Under the pieces are notes generated by a model. The model searched no databases, was not told the DNA's origin, and was given only the letters and a program-made list of their open reading frames with translations. Shown piece by piece: positions 31,341 to 40,596 of a stretch of DNA of 64,000 nt; within the stretch, counting starts at the first letter, position 1, and each line of letters opens with the position of its first letter. A program made the translations under genes and the position numbers. The stretch is taken from positions 310,001 to 374,000 of the forward strand of contig JBLIEQ010000001.1 in NCBI GenBank assembly GCA_047633175.1. The letters run 5' to 3'. The stretch is from Motiliproteus sp047633175. GTDB taxonomy: Bacteria; Pseudomonadota; Gammaproteobacteria; Pseudomonadales; Balneatricaceae.

Positions 31341-33797
31341 CTAAAACAGCTCTTCGGCGGTCACCCGGGTGGTCGCCGAGACCTTTTTAACGGCGGCCTC
31401 ACTGGGCACGTCCTGCTCCCGGAACACCTCGAATATCGCATCTTCCTGACCGGGATAAGCCAGCAGCCCGGTCACCGGATCGATGCGCACACTGACGATC
31501 CCTTCAGGCGGAATAAGCGCCGCCTCTGGCACACCCTCAAGCGCGGCTCCCATAAAATCGATCCAGATAGGCAGTGCAGCCCGGCTGCCGTATTCATTGC
31601 GCCCCAGTGTCTGTGGCTGATCAAAGCCCACCCACACCGATGCGACCAACCCCGGATTAAAGCCAGAAAACCACGCATCTTTCAGATCGTTGGTGGTTCC
31701 TGTCTTCCCCGCGAGATCATCACGATCCAGGACACGGGCCCTGCGCCCGGAACCGCGCTTGATCACATCCTGTAAAATATTGGTGATCAGATAGGCGGTC
31801 TGTTTATCAACGACCCGGACGGCCAACGGCCGCGAGGTGACTTCGCTATCCTGGGTGCCGGGGGCCTCGAACTCTGCGATGTTCAAGATATCGGCCAAGG
31901 TATCGGCCAAGGTGTCTTCCAAGGCGTCAGGCTCCAGCGGCGGCTGATAGCGGCAACCCTCGCACAGGGTCTTGGGCGCGGCCTGAAACACCAGCTCTCC
32001 GTCGCGATCCTCAATCCTGTCCAGCCAATAGGGCTCTACCTTAAAACCGCCGTTAGCCATGACGGCATAACCGCTAACGAGTTCCAGCGGGGTGACATCG
32101 GCACTGCCCAGAGCCAATGACAGGTTATTCGGCAGGCGGCTGCGATCAAACCCAAACCGGCTGATATAGTCCAGCGTCGCCCTGACACCCACTCGGCGCA
32201 ATATACGGATCGACACCAGATTACGAGAGCGATACAGCGCCTCACGCAAACGGGTCGGCCCAAAAAAGTTCTTACTGTAATTTTCCGGGCGCCAGCTACT
32301 CTCAAGATTGTCATCTTCAAACACCACAGGCGCGTCATTAATAAGCGATGCGGGGGTAAAGCCACTGGCTAATGCGGCGGTATACACGAAGGGTTTGAAA
32401 TTAGAGCCCGGTTGGCGCACGCCCTGAGTGACCCGATTAAATTTACTGAGATTAAAATTAAACCCCCCCACCAGCGCTCGCACCGCACCGTCCTTAGGAG
32501 ACAGGGCCACCAACGCGCTTTGTACCTGAGGTAATTGTCGCAATACCCAGCCAGAGTCGGTATCGACCAGCCGTACCAGGTCGCCGACAGCCAGGACATC
32601 TGCCGCCATCTTAGGCTTAGGACCCCGGCTGTACGCTGAGAGATAAGGCCGTGCCCAGCTGATACCCTCCCAAGACAGGTCCACGATCTCAGCATCCGCA
32701 CGCAGCAGCCGAGCGCTCTGTTCGGAAACCTCGACGACCACCGCAGGCTCTAACGAGGCGTAGGTCGGCACCTCGCGAAGACCCTCAAGCCATGCACCGG
32801 GCTCCAATTCTGCCGGAAACTGCTGTTCCGCACCGCGATAGCCATGGCGCAGCTCATAATCCATCAAACCCTTCTCGACCGCGCTGTTTGCGGCCTGCTG
32901 GTCACCGCTGTCGAGGGTGGTATAGACGCTATAGCCCTGGGCATAGATACGCTCGCCATAAAGTTCCAGCAGGTGACTTCGCACCATCTCGGCGACATAG
33001 GGGGCGTAGAGTTCGATATCCGTGCCGTGATAGACGGCCGTTATCGGCGCTGCGATGGCTGCGGCGAACTGCGTGGCATCGATATAGCCCAAGGACAGCA
33101 TACGCGATAGTATCCAGTCGCGCCGCTCGAGTGCCCGGGGAGGATTAATCAGCGGGTTGTAAGCCGAGGGAGCTTTCGGCAGGCCAGCAATCATAGCTAA
33201 TTCTGCTAGGCTCAGCTCATCGATATCCCGCCCGTAGTAAACATGGGCCGCCGCCTGAATACCGTAGGCTCGATTTCCCAAATATATCTTATTGACGTAC
33301 AGCTCCAGAATCTCATTCTTGGTGAGCTGCTGCTCCATCTGTAGTGCTATTATTATCTCTTTGAACTTACGTATAAAAGTTCGCTCGAGGGTCAGCAGAT
33401 AGTTACGCGCCACCTGCATGGTGATGGTACTGCCGCCGGTCTGGATATGACCCGTACTCAGCAACTGAAAGGCGGCCCGTCCTAGGCCGATATAATCGAT
33501 CCCGTCGTGACTGTAGAAACGACCATCCTCTGCCGCTAAGATCGCCTGCACAAACTGCTCAGGGATCTCATCGAAGCTTACCGGGGTGCGGCGCATCTCA
33601 CCAAATTCGGCGATCAGCTTACGATCGGCGGAGTAGATACGCAGAGGCGTCTGCAGTTCGATATCACGCAGTTGATCGACATCCGGGAGCTGTGGCTTCA
33701 GATAAAAAAAGCCCCCGGCCAGGATTAAAACACCGAAAACTGCGCAGATAATCCCTGCTTTTATGAAGAAGCCGAGAAGAGTTTTGATTTTGGTCAT
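31341..33797 (-). CDS. mrcA: Penicillin-binding protein 1A
   Basis: An 818-residue bifunctional peptidoglycan synthase. It has an N-terminal anchor (about 10–30), a glycosyltransferase-51 domain (about 55–230; catalytic Glu in AAEDGRFYSHDGIDYIG, GGSTITMQVARN), an OB-like linker and a transpeptidase domain (active-site Ser in RQPGSNFKPFVY, SRN in YRSRNLVSI, KTG in AGKTGTTNDLKDAWF). It is divergent from pilM, as ponA is from pilM in Pseudomonas. The 156-bp gap includes TTGACA (33887) and TATATA (33914), but 21 bases apart, too far for a standard promoter. The downstream end faces a REP1 array. Confidence 0.94.
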   Translation of the reverse strand: MTKIKTLLGFFIKAGIICAVFGVLILAGGFFYLKPQLPDVDQLRDIELQTPLRIYSADRKLIAEFGEMRRTPVSFDEIPEQFVQAILAAEDGRFYSHDGIDYIGLGRAAFQLLSTGHIQTGGSTITMQVARNYLLTLERTFIRKFKEIIIALQMEQQLTKNEILELYVNKIYLGNRAYGIQAAAHVYYGRDIDELSLAELAMIAGLPKAPSAYNPLINPPRALERRDWILSRMLSLGYIDATQFAAAIAAPITAVYHGTDIELYAPYVAEMVRSHLLELYGERIYAQGYSVYTTLDSGDQQAANSAVEKGLMDYELRHGYRGAEQQFPAELEPGAWLEGLREVPTYASLEPAVVVEVSEQSARLLRADAEIVDLSWEGISWARPYLSAYSRGPKPKMAADVLAVGDLVRLVDTDSGWVLRQLPQVQSALVALSPKDGAVRALVGGFNFNLSKFNRVTQGVRQPGSNFKPFVYTAALASGFTPASLINDAPVVFEDDNLESSWRPENYSKNFFGPTRLREALYRSRNLVSIRILRRVGVRATLDYISRFGFDRSRLPNNLSLALGSADVTPLELVSGYAVMANGGFKVEPYWLDRIEDRDGELVFQAAPKTLCEGCRYQPPLEPDALEDTLADTLADILNIAEFEAPGTQDSEVTSRPLAVRVVDKQTAYLITNILQDVIKRGSGRRARVLDRDDLAGKTGTTNDLKDAWFSGFNPGLVASVWVGFDQPQTLGRNEYGSRAALPIWIDFMGAALEGVPEAALIPPEGIVSVRIDPVTGLLAYPGQEDAIFEVFREQDVPSEAAVKKVSATTRVTAEELF

Positions 33798-33953
33798 GTT
33801 AACCTAAAGCTAATACGTTTGAAGGCGATATGTAATAAGGCGATATGCAATAATGCCAGCAATGGTGACGAAAGCGAATCTCTGTTTTGACACTTACGAC
33901 CTGGTTCAGTCGCTATATAGTATGTTTTGTTCAATGAATTTAAGGATTAATTG

Positions 33954-35015
33954 GTGATTAGCCTTTTCAGGTCCGGTTCAAAGTCATTACTGGGTGTCGA
34001 TATCGGCACCTCGTACATCAAGCTACTGGGGCTTTCTAAGCGCGCCGGCAACATCCATGTTGAGTGTTACTCGGTCGTCCACCTCCCCGAAGGCGCGGTC
34101 ATCGACAACAATGTACAGGATGTGCCTGTCGTCGCCGAAGCCCTGGAGATGGGCTTGCGCCTTGCCAATACCCGCCTCAAACGGGCCATCACCTCAGTAC
34201 CTACCTCGGCGGTGATCGTCAAACCACTTGAATTCAGCAAATCGTTTTCAGAAGATGAACTCGAGGATCAAATCAAGGTTGAAGCGGATCAGTTTATTCC
34301 CTATCCGCTGGATGAGGTCGCTATCGACTTCCAGATCCAGGACGAGTCAAAATCGAGCCCTGGTCTCAATGATGTGCTGCTGGTAGCCTGTCGCCAGGAC
34401 AGCATCCAGTCACGCGAAGACTCGATCAATGGCGCCGGAATGATCTGCGACGTCATCGATGTCGATACCTATGCTATCGAACGGCTGTTTCCGGTGCTGG
34501 CAGAAATTCACGACCTGCTTGGCAAGACGCTGGGCCTGGTCGATATCGGCGCCAACAGCATGACCCTCTATGTCCTCGTGAAGGGTGAAGTCATCTATAG
34601 CCGCGAGCAGGCATTCGGCGGCAACGATCTGACGCACAGTCTGACCCAGGCATCGGACATGTCTGCGGATGAAGTCGAGCGAGCAAAACAAACCAACGCC
34701 TTAGCCGATAATCTGATTGATGATTACATCAACCCCTTCAAACTGACCACCGCACAGCAGATCTCCAGATCCATTCAGTTTTACTACTCCTCTGGCAATC
34801 ACGGTGAGATTGAAACCCTGCTGCTGATGGGGGGGATAGCCGCGCTGCCCGGAATCGATGCCGTCGTATCCCGAGAACTGGGGATCAAGACCGCAGTGGC
34901 TGATCCTTTCGGCGCCATGACCATCGATGCGCGTATCAACCGCCATAAATTCGATCCCCAGGCCCCCTCACTGGTTCTGGCGTGCGGCCTGGCGTTACGG
35001 AGTTTTGCGGAGTAA
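33954..35015 (+). CDS. pilM: Type IV pilus assembly protein PilM
   Basis: A 353-residue actin-like cytoplasmic ATPase of the pilus alignment complex, which binds the N-terminus of PilN. The ATP-binding fold shows LLGVDIGTSYIKLL near 12 and LGLVDIGANSMTLYV near 190. The GTG at 33954 is preferred to the TTG at 33951, since AAGGA is seven bases upstream of it. It is the first gene of pilMNOPQ. Confidence 0.93.
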   Translation: MISLFRSGSKSLLGVDIGTSYIKLLGLSKRAGNIHVECYSVVHLPEGAVIDNNVQDVPVVAEALEMGLRLANTRLKRAITSVPTSAVIVKPLEFSKSFSEDELEDQIKVEADQFIPYPLDEVAIDFQIQDESKSSPGLNDVLLVACRQDSIQSREDSINGAGMICDVIDVDTYAIERLFPVLAEIHDLLGKTLGLVDIGANSMTLYVLVKGEVIYSREQAFGGNDLTHSLTQASDMSADEVERAKQTNALADNLIDDYINPFKLTTAQQISRSIQFYYSSGNHGEIETLLLMGGIAALPGIDAVVSRELGIKTAVADPFGAMTIDARINRHKFDPQAPSLVLACGLALRSFAE

Positions 35016-35017
35016 TT

Positions 35018-35578
35018 ATGGCCAGCACCCTGATCAACCTCAGATCCTGGCGAGAAGATCGCCGCCGCGACCGTCAACAGCGCTTTATCGCCTCCGCCTG
35101 TGTCGCCGCCCTGTTTGCGGGGGCGCTGGTCTGGGGTGCTGGCAGCTTTATCGATAGCAACACCCTAAAGCAGCAGCAGCGCAACGATTATCTGCGCCAG
35201 GAGACTTCCAGTCTCGACTCCAAGATCGCAGAGATTAAAGATCTTCATGCCAAGCGCGAGCGTCTTCTCGAAAGGCTGCGGGCCATTCAAGACCTGCAGG
35301 GCAATCGGCCTGTTATCGTCCGGGTATTTGACGAACTCGTTCGCGTACTGCCCGATGAGCTCTTCTACTCGAGCCTGAACCGACAGGGCGAAACCCTGCA
35401 TATCAACGGTCGTGCTCAGAGCAACGGTGATGTTTCAGCACTGATGCGCAACATCAATCGCTCCCCCTGGTTTAAAGAGCCTAATCTGAGTTCTGTAGGC
35501 AAGGGCGGCGAGTCCTACAAAAATTTTGATATGCGCGTCGAACTCAGCAGACCCAACCCAGAAGACGAAGGCTCCTGA
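35018..35578 (+). CDS. pilN: Type IV pilus assembly protein PilN
   Basis: A 186-residue bitopic inner-membrane protein. The N-terminal cytoplasmic INLRSWREDRRRDRQQRF segment is the PilM-binding motif, followed by one transmembrane helix (about 23–41), a coiled coil (about 45–85) and a periplasmic ferredoxin-like domain. ATG 35018 lies two bases after the pilM stop. It pairs with PilO. Confidence 0.93.
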   Translation: MASTLINLRSWREDRRRDRQQRFIASACVAALFAGALVWGAGSFIDSNTLKQQQRNDYLRQETSSLDSKIAEIKDLHAKRERLLERLRAIQDLQGNRPVIVRVFDELVRVLPDELFYSSLNRQGETLHINGRAQSNGDVSALMRNINRSPWFKEPNLSSVGKGGESYKNFDMRVELSRPNPEDEGS

Positions 35579-36189
35579 TGGCATTTGCGAATAGTTTTAA
35601 AAACGCCTTTCGCGGCTTTGATATCAACAACCTGGATTTCAATGCCGCCGGGAACTGGCCGATCGGCATTAAGTCCATATTTTATCTGCTGGTCATCATT
35701 GCCATCTCTGCAGCGGGCTATCATTTCTATATCAAAGACCTGCAAAGCAGTCTCGACCGGGAGATCGCTAAAGAGCCGGAACTCAAGCAGCAATATCAGG
35801 CCAAAGCTTATCAGGTCGCTAACCTAGAAGCCCTTAAACGGCAGATGAAGGATGTAGAGGACACCTTCTCTGAACTCCTTAAGCAACTGCCTACAGATAC
35901 CGAAGTCCCCGGGTTGCTGGAAGATATCACCGATATCGGCCAGAATAGCGGCCTGAGTTTTGACCTGATCTCACTGGCGCCCGAAAAGAAAGTCTCCTTT
36001 TACATCGAACTTCCCATTAATATCGAGGTTAAAGGCAGCTATCACCAACTGGGTGAGTTTGTCAGCGGCATGGCCGCGTTACCCCGTATCGTCACGGTGC
36101 ATGATTTTTCAATAAAACCGATCTCCGCTAATGGCGACCTAAGCATGTCTTTATCTGCCAGGACCTATCGTTATGACGATGACAACTGA
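35578..36189 (+). CDS. pilO: Type IV pilus assembly protein PilO
   Basis: A 203-residue bitopic protein that heterodimerises with PilN. One transmembrane helix (SIFYLLVIIAISAAGYHFYI, about 34–52) is followed by a coiled coil (about 55–110) and a periplasmic domain with YHQLGEFVSGMAALPRIVTV. The ATG overlaps the pilN stop codon (TGATG). Confidence 0.93.
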   Translation: MAFANSFKNAFRGFDINNLDFNAAGNWPIGIKSIFYLLVIIAISAAGYHFYIKDLQSSLDREIAKEPELKQQYQAKAYQVANLEALKRQMKDVEDTFSELLKQLPTDTEVPGLLEDITDIGQNSGLSFDLISLAPEKKVSFYIELPINIEVKGSYHQLGEFVSGMAALPRIVTVHDFSIKPISANGDLSMSLSARTYRYDDDN

Positions 36190-36748
36190 TCATCTGGCCA
36201 GATCACCAGCCCTAGCGGCCCTCCTGTTGCTGGGATTGTTGATGGGGCTGCTGCAAGGCTGTAGCCAGATCAACGACAGCTCCGATCTGCGACAGTTCGT
36301 GGAAGAGACACAGGCCCGTCCAAGCGGCCGTATCGATCCACTACCCGAATTTAAAGCCTACGAGAGCTTTCTTTATCGGGCGACCAGCTTGCGCGGCCCT
36401 TTCGAGCAGCTGATCCAGGTTGAGCTGAGCACCGAAGAGGGGGGCACCGGTCCGAAGGACGACTTGAAACCGGATATCGAACGCCTCAAAGAACCTCTCG
36501 AAGCCTTTAAACTTGAAGATCTGCGTATGGTGGGCACCATTCATATGCTTGAACATGGTGAACTAAACGCACTGATTCGAGATGCCAAGGGTGATATTCA
36601 CCGTCTCGGGCGCGGTGACTATATCGGCAGGAATTTTGGTGAGATCATCACTGTGAACGAGACCCAATTGGATCTGCTGGAGATCGTACCTGATGGTATG
36701 GACGGCTGGATGAAACGCCCGCGTAACCTTGTGTTAGTACAACAGTAG
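36173..36748 (+). CDS. pilP: Type IV pilus assembly lipoprotein PilP
   Basis: A 191-residue periplasmic lipoprotein that links PilNO to the secretin PilQ. The lipobox LLQGC is visible at about 26–30 after a hydrophobic signal. A disordered proline-rich stretch follows, then the beta domain (LEDLRMVGTIHMLEHGELNA, YIGRNFGEI). It overlaps pilO by 17 bases; the ATG at 36179 is an alternative start. Confidence 0.92.
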   Translation: MTMTTDHLARSPALAALLLLGLLMGLLQGCSQINDSSDLRQFVEETQARPSGRIDPLPEFKAYESFLYRATSLRGPFEQLIQVELSTEEGGTGPKDDLKPDIERLKEPLEAFKLEDLRMVGTIHMLEHGELNALIRDAKGDIHRLGRGDYIGRNFGEIITVNETQLDLLEIVPDGMDGWMKRPRNLVLVQQ

Positions 36749-36756
36749 GAAGGTAG

Positions 36757-38874
36757 ATGGATATGGCGAAGACTCTCTCTTCAACGACATGGCTCATAGT
36801 TCCTCAGCGACTGGCACTCAAAAGCCGCCGCTGGCTGGTGACCCTGAGCTGCTTACTGCTGACTCAGACCGCCCTGGCTGAGATTGAAATTACCGGCACC
36901 ACCTTTGTGGCGCTCCCCGGCAACAAGCTCGAAGTGCGCATCGATTTTAGTGCGCCGCCGCCCGTCCCCCGCGCTTACCGGATAGAACAACCCCCTCGCG
37001 TGGTACTGGACCTGATTGGCGTCAGCAATGGCTTAAATACTAAGAGTATCGACATTAAAAACGGTATGGTTGATACCCTCCACCTGGCTGAGGTCAAAGA
37101 CCGGGTTCGGCTGATCGCGAATCTGTACGAATCGACCGAATATGATTCGTACATCAAGGGTAACAGCCTGTTTGTGGTGTTCGGCGCCGGGGCATCCGCC
37201 ACCACGGCCAGCATCTCGGCACTGGAGAAGATGACCCAGGTCACTGAACTCCCTGAGTCTCAACGCACCCAGGTATCCTCTATCGATTTTCGCCGGGTCG
37301 AGGGGGATCTTGGCCGTGTCATCATTAATCTGAGCAATAACAAGGCCGGTGTCGATATCCTCGAAGAGGGCAGCAACATCATTATCAACCTGATTGGCGC
37401 GCAATTACCGGCAGCCCTCGAGGAGCGCATCGATGTTCAGGACTTCTCGACCCCCATTCTCTTCGTCGATGCGATGGGTGACGGCAATAACAGCAGCATC
37501 CTGATCAAACCCTCCGCCCTGCCCTACGATTATCTGGCTTATCAATCTGAAAACCAGCTGATTGTCGATTTCAAACCTATTACCGATACGGACGCCGAGG
37601 ATCGCCTGCGCGATCGCTTCCCCTACACCGGAGAGAAGCTCAGTCTTAATTTTCAGGATATCGACATCCGCTCGGTACTGCAGGTTATTGCCGATGTCAC
37701 CGACATGAACCTGGTGGTCAGCGATACCGTCAGTGGCAATATCACCCTGCGCCTTAAAAATGTTCCCTGGGATCAGGCGCTGGAATTGGTCCTAAAAACC
37801 AAGAGCCTGGATAAGCGTTTCGCCGGCAATGTAATGATGATCGCACCCGCTAACGAGATTGCCGAGCGCGAGCGCTTCGAGATCGAAACCAATAAGCAGG
37901 TCAGAGAACTTAAAGAGCCTCAGACCGAGTTCATTCAGATCAATTACGCCAAGGCGACCGAGATCGTGGAACTGCTGGGCACCGAGCAAGGGCTGATGTC
38001 GTCCCGGGGCAAGATACAGGCAGACCCTCGTACCAATACGCTGATTGTAAGGGACATCGATACCAGTATTGCAAAAATACGCAAGGCACTGAAAACACTC
38101 GACACCCCCGTTCGCCAGGTGATGATCGAGGCCCGTCTGGTCACGGTCCGCACCGATATCAGCAATGAACTGGGAGTTAAATGGGGGTTCGGCTATCAGC
38201 GTACCGGCAGTAATAACCGGATAGTCCTGGGCGCGAGCGCATCGAGTGATACGGCGCAAGCGGGTGGCTCGACACTGGTCACCCCCACCAGCCTCAACGT
38301 TGATCTCGGGGCCACCGGCTCAGGCGCATCAAACTTCGCCATCGGCATCGGCTCAAACAGCACCCTGCTGCAAATGGAACTTTCTGCCCTGCAAAGCGAT
38401 GGCCTTGTCGAGATCATCTCTCAGCCCAAGGTTATTACCGCCAACGGCAAGACGGCACGCATCCAATCGGGTAAAGAGTTCGCCTATCAGACGGTTCAGG
38501 ATGGCGAGGTCAGCGTCGAATTTAAAGAGGTGGTCCTGTCGCTGGATGTAACCCCGCAGATCACCCCGGACAACCGTTTGATCCTGGACCTGAAGATCAG
38601 CCAGGACTCGCTTGGCGACCAGCTGGTTAATGGCCAGGCGGGAATCGATACCAACAAGATTCAAACCCAGGTGCTGGTTAACAACGGCGAAACGATCGTA
38701 TTGGGAGGCGTCTTTCTGAAAGAGGCCTCGGAGACGATCACCAAGGTACCTTTCCTGGGCGACATTCCTTATCTGGGCAGACTCTTTACCCGTACCACTG
38801 AAAGCGATAACAAGACCGAGTTGTTGGTCTTTATTTCGCCCAAAATCATCGAAGAAAGCCTTAGCGCACGCTAA
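36757..38874 (+). CDS. pilQ: Type IV pilus secretin PilQ
   Basis: A 705-residue outer-membrane secretin through which the pilus passes. After the signal peptide (cleavage near ALA-EIEITG, about 41) come two AMIN peptidoglycan-binding domains (about 45–275), a secretin/TonB short N-terminal domain (SLNFQDIDIRSVLQVIADVT, about 295–360), a NolW/N1 domain and the secretin barrel (about 460–700; ending VPFLGDIPYLGRLFTR and TELLVFISPKII). AGGAAGG precedes the paired ATGs. Confidence 0.95.
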   Translation: MDMAKTLSSTTWLIVPQRLALKSRRWLVTLSCLLLTQTALAEIEITGTTFVALPGNKLEVRIDFSAPPPVPRAYRIEQPPRVVLDLIGVSNGLNTKSIDIKNGMVDTLHLAEVKDRVRLIANLYESTEYDSYIKGNSLFVVFGAGASATTASISALEKMTQVTELPESQRTQVSSIDFRRVEGDLGRVIINLSNNKAGVDILEEGSNIIINLIGAQLPAALEERIDVQDFSTPILFVDAMGDGNNSSILIKPSALPYDYLAYQSENQLIVDFKPITDTDAEDRLRDRFPYTGEKLSLNFQDIDIRSVLQVIADVTDMNLVVSDTVSGNITLRLKNVPWDQALELVLKTKSLDKRFAGNVMMIAPANEIAERERFEIETNKQVRELKEPQTEFIQINYAKATEIVELLGTEQGLMSSRGKIQADPRTNTLIVRDIDTSIAKIRKALKTLDTPVRQVMIEARLVTVRTDISNELGVKWGFGYQRTGSNNRIVLGASASSDTAQAGGSTLVTPTSLNVDLGATGSGASNFAIGIGSNSTLLQMELSALQSDGLVEIISQPKVITANGKTARIQSGKEFAYQTVQDGEVSVEFKEVVLSLDVTPQITPDNRLILDLKISQDSLGDQLVNGQAGIDTNKIQTQVLVNNGETIVLGGVFLKEASETITKVPFLGDIPYLGRLFTRTTESDNKTELLVFISPKIIEESLSAR

Positions 38875-38895
38875 GGAAACCTAAGGGATCGTTGT

Positions 38896-39414
38896 TTGAA
38901 TCTGTTTCTGATCGGGCCTATGGGCGCCGGAAAAAGCACTATAGGCCGCCTACTTTCTCAAGAACTGCAACTGACCTTTGTCGATTCCGATAAGGTGATC
39001 GAGGAGCGTGCCGGGGCGAACATCCCCTGGATCTTCGATGTCGAAGGCGAGGCCGGTTTTCGCAAGCGTGAAGTGGCCGTTATCGATGAACTGACCCAGG
39101 ATGTCAACATCGTGCTGGCCACAGGGGGAGGGGCAGTGCTCGACGAGAGCAACCGGCGCCACCTGCAGGCCCGGGGAACGGTTGTCTATCTGCATGCCTC
39201 TCTGCAGCAGCAGATCGAGCGTACCGCCAAGGACCGTAACCGGCCTTTGCTGCAAACCGAAAACCCTTCTAAGGTACTGGCTGATCTGATGTTCAACCGC
39301 GACCCTCTCTATAAGGGCTGCTGTGATGTGCTGATCCATACTGACAGTCGACGGCCCAAATCGGTGGCCAGAGATATTATCCATCAACTCGAACAGCTCG
39401 ATATAATTCGATAG
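38896..39414 (+). CDS. aroK: Shikimate kinase AroK
   Basis: A 172-residue kinase phosphorylating shikimate. The Walker A is GPMGAGKSTIG at residues 7–17; the shikimate-binding DSDKVIEERAG, FRKREV and ATGGGAV segments are all present. The start is a TTG at 38896, because the only in-frame codon upstream of the first conserved residues is this one; AAGGGAT is about six bases ahead. It lies between pilQ and aroB, the common gammaproteobacterial order. Confidence 0.94.
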   Translation: MNLFLIGPMGAGKSTIGRLLSQELQLTFVDSDKVIEERAGANIPWIFDVEGEAGFRKREVAVIDELTQDVNIVLATGGGAVLDESNRRHLQARGTVVYLHASLQQQIERTAKDRNRPLLQTENPSKVLADLMFNRDPLYKGCCDVLIHTDSRRPKSVARDIIHQLEQLDIIR

Positions 39415-39423
39415 CCTTACTGG

Positions 39424-40539
39424 ATGACAGACATGATACCCCTTCGACTGGACGTGGCCCTCGGCGAGCGCAGCTACCCCATCTTTATCGGTGCCGGATT
39501 ACTGGACCGACCCGATTGCTGGATCTCGACGATTCGCAGCAGCCAGGTCATGATCGTCACCAACGAAACCGTAGCGCCCCTCTATCTGGAGCGTGTTCGT
39601 CAGGCATTGGCCGGCAAGCAGCTGGACACCGTTATCCTTCCCGATGGTGAGCAGTTCAAAAACCTGGAGACCCTGGATCAGATTTTTTCCGGACTGCTCC
39701 AGGCACGTCATAATCGCACCACCACCCTGGTGGCGCTCGGCGGCGGTGTCGTCGGTGATATGACTGGATTTGCGGCGGCCTGCTACCAGCGCGGGGTGGA
39801 TTTCGTACAGATCCCGACCACCCTGCTGGCGCAGGTCGACTCCTCGGTTGGCGGTAAGACCGGCGTCAATCATCCGCTGGGGAAAAACATGATCGGCGCC
39901 TTCCACCAGCCCCGCTCAGTGATTATAGATACCGACACGCTGAACACCCTGGCGGATAACCAGCTGGCATCAGGATTGGCCGAGGTGATTAAATACGGCC
40001 TGATTCTCGATCTGGATTTTCTCGAATGGCTCGAAACCAACCTGCAGCAGCTGCAAGCCAGAGACCCCTGCGTGCTGGCCGAAGCGATCCGCCGCTGCTG
40101 TCAGATCAAGGCGCAGGTGGTGGCTGCCGATGAGAAGGAGCAGGGCCAGCGCGCGTTGTTAAATCTGGGCCACACCTTCGGCCATGCCATCGAGACCTTT
40201 ACCGGCTATGGCAACTGGCTGCATGGCGATGCTGTGGCGGCAGGCACGCTCCTGGCCGCCGAGCTGTCCGTGCGTTCAGGGTGGCTAACCTCCGCCGAGA
40301 AAGAGCGGATAACCACCCTGTTTCGGCGTGCACAGCTGCCCTTAGCGCCTCCCAAAGAAATGACGACCGCAGATTTTATGCGGCTGATGGCGGTCGATAA
40401 AAAAGTGCTCGATGGCCAGCTGCGACTTATCTTGCTACGCCAGCTGGGTGAAGCTATCACCACCGATAGTTTTTCCCCGGTCGCGCTCGCCGCCACGTTG
40501 GACCAGGCCACACTAAATCCGCCAGCGCTCACCCTTTAA
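39424..40539 (+). CDS. aroB: 3-dehydroquinate synthase AroB
   Basis: A 371-residue NAD- and metal-dependent enzyme, second step of the shikimate pathway. The NAD-binding GGGVVGDMTGFAA motif is near 108, the QIPTTLLAQVDSSVGGKTGV active-site loop near 136, and metal-binding histidines are in LNLGHTFGHAIE and GNWLHGDAVAAG. It follows aroK by nine bases. Either ATG (39424 or 39433) could be used. Confidence 0.95.
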   Translation: MTDMIPLRLDVALGERSYPIFIGAGLLDRPDCWISTIRSSQVMIVTNETVAPLYLERVRQALAGKQLDTVILPDGEQFKNLETLDQIFSGLLQARHNRTTTLVALGGGVVGDMTGFAAACYQRGVDFVQIPTTLLAQVDSSVGGKTGVNHPLGKNMIGAFHQPRSVIIDTDTLNTLADNQLASGLAEVIKYGLILDLDFLEWLETNLQQLQARDPCVLAEAIRRCCQIKAQVVAADEKEQGQRALLNLGHTFGHAIETFTGYGNWLHGDAVAAGTLLAAELSVRSGWLTSAEKERITTLFRRAQLPLAPPKEMTTADFMRLMAVDKKVLDGQLRLILLRQLGEAITTDSFSPVALAATLDQATLNPPALTL

Positions 40540-40596
40540 GGTTAAGAGCCAAGAGCTCAAGCACTGAAACAGTAACGATGAGCCGCAGTAAAGCCC

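Noticed and set aside
33887..33919. TTGACA and TATATA as the pilM promoter
   Set aside because: The 21-base spacer is too long for a sigma-70 promoter, and no better pairing was found.
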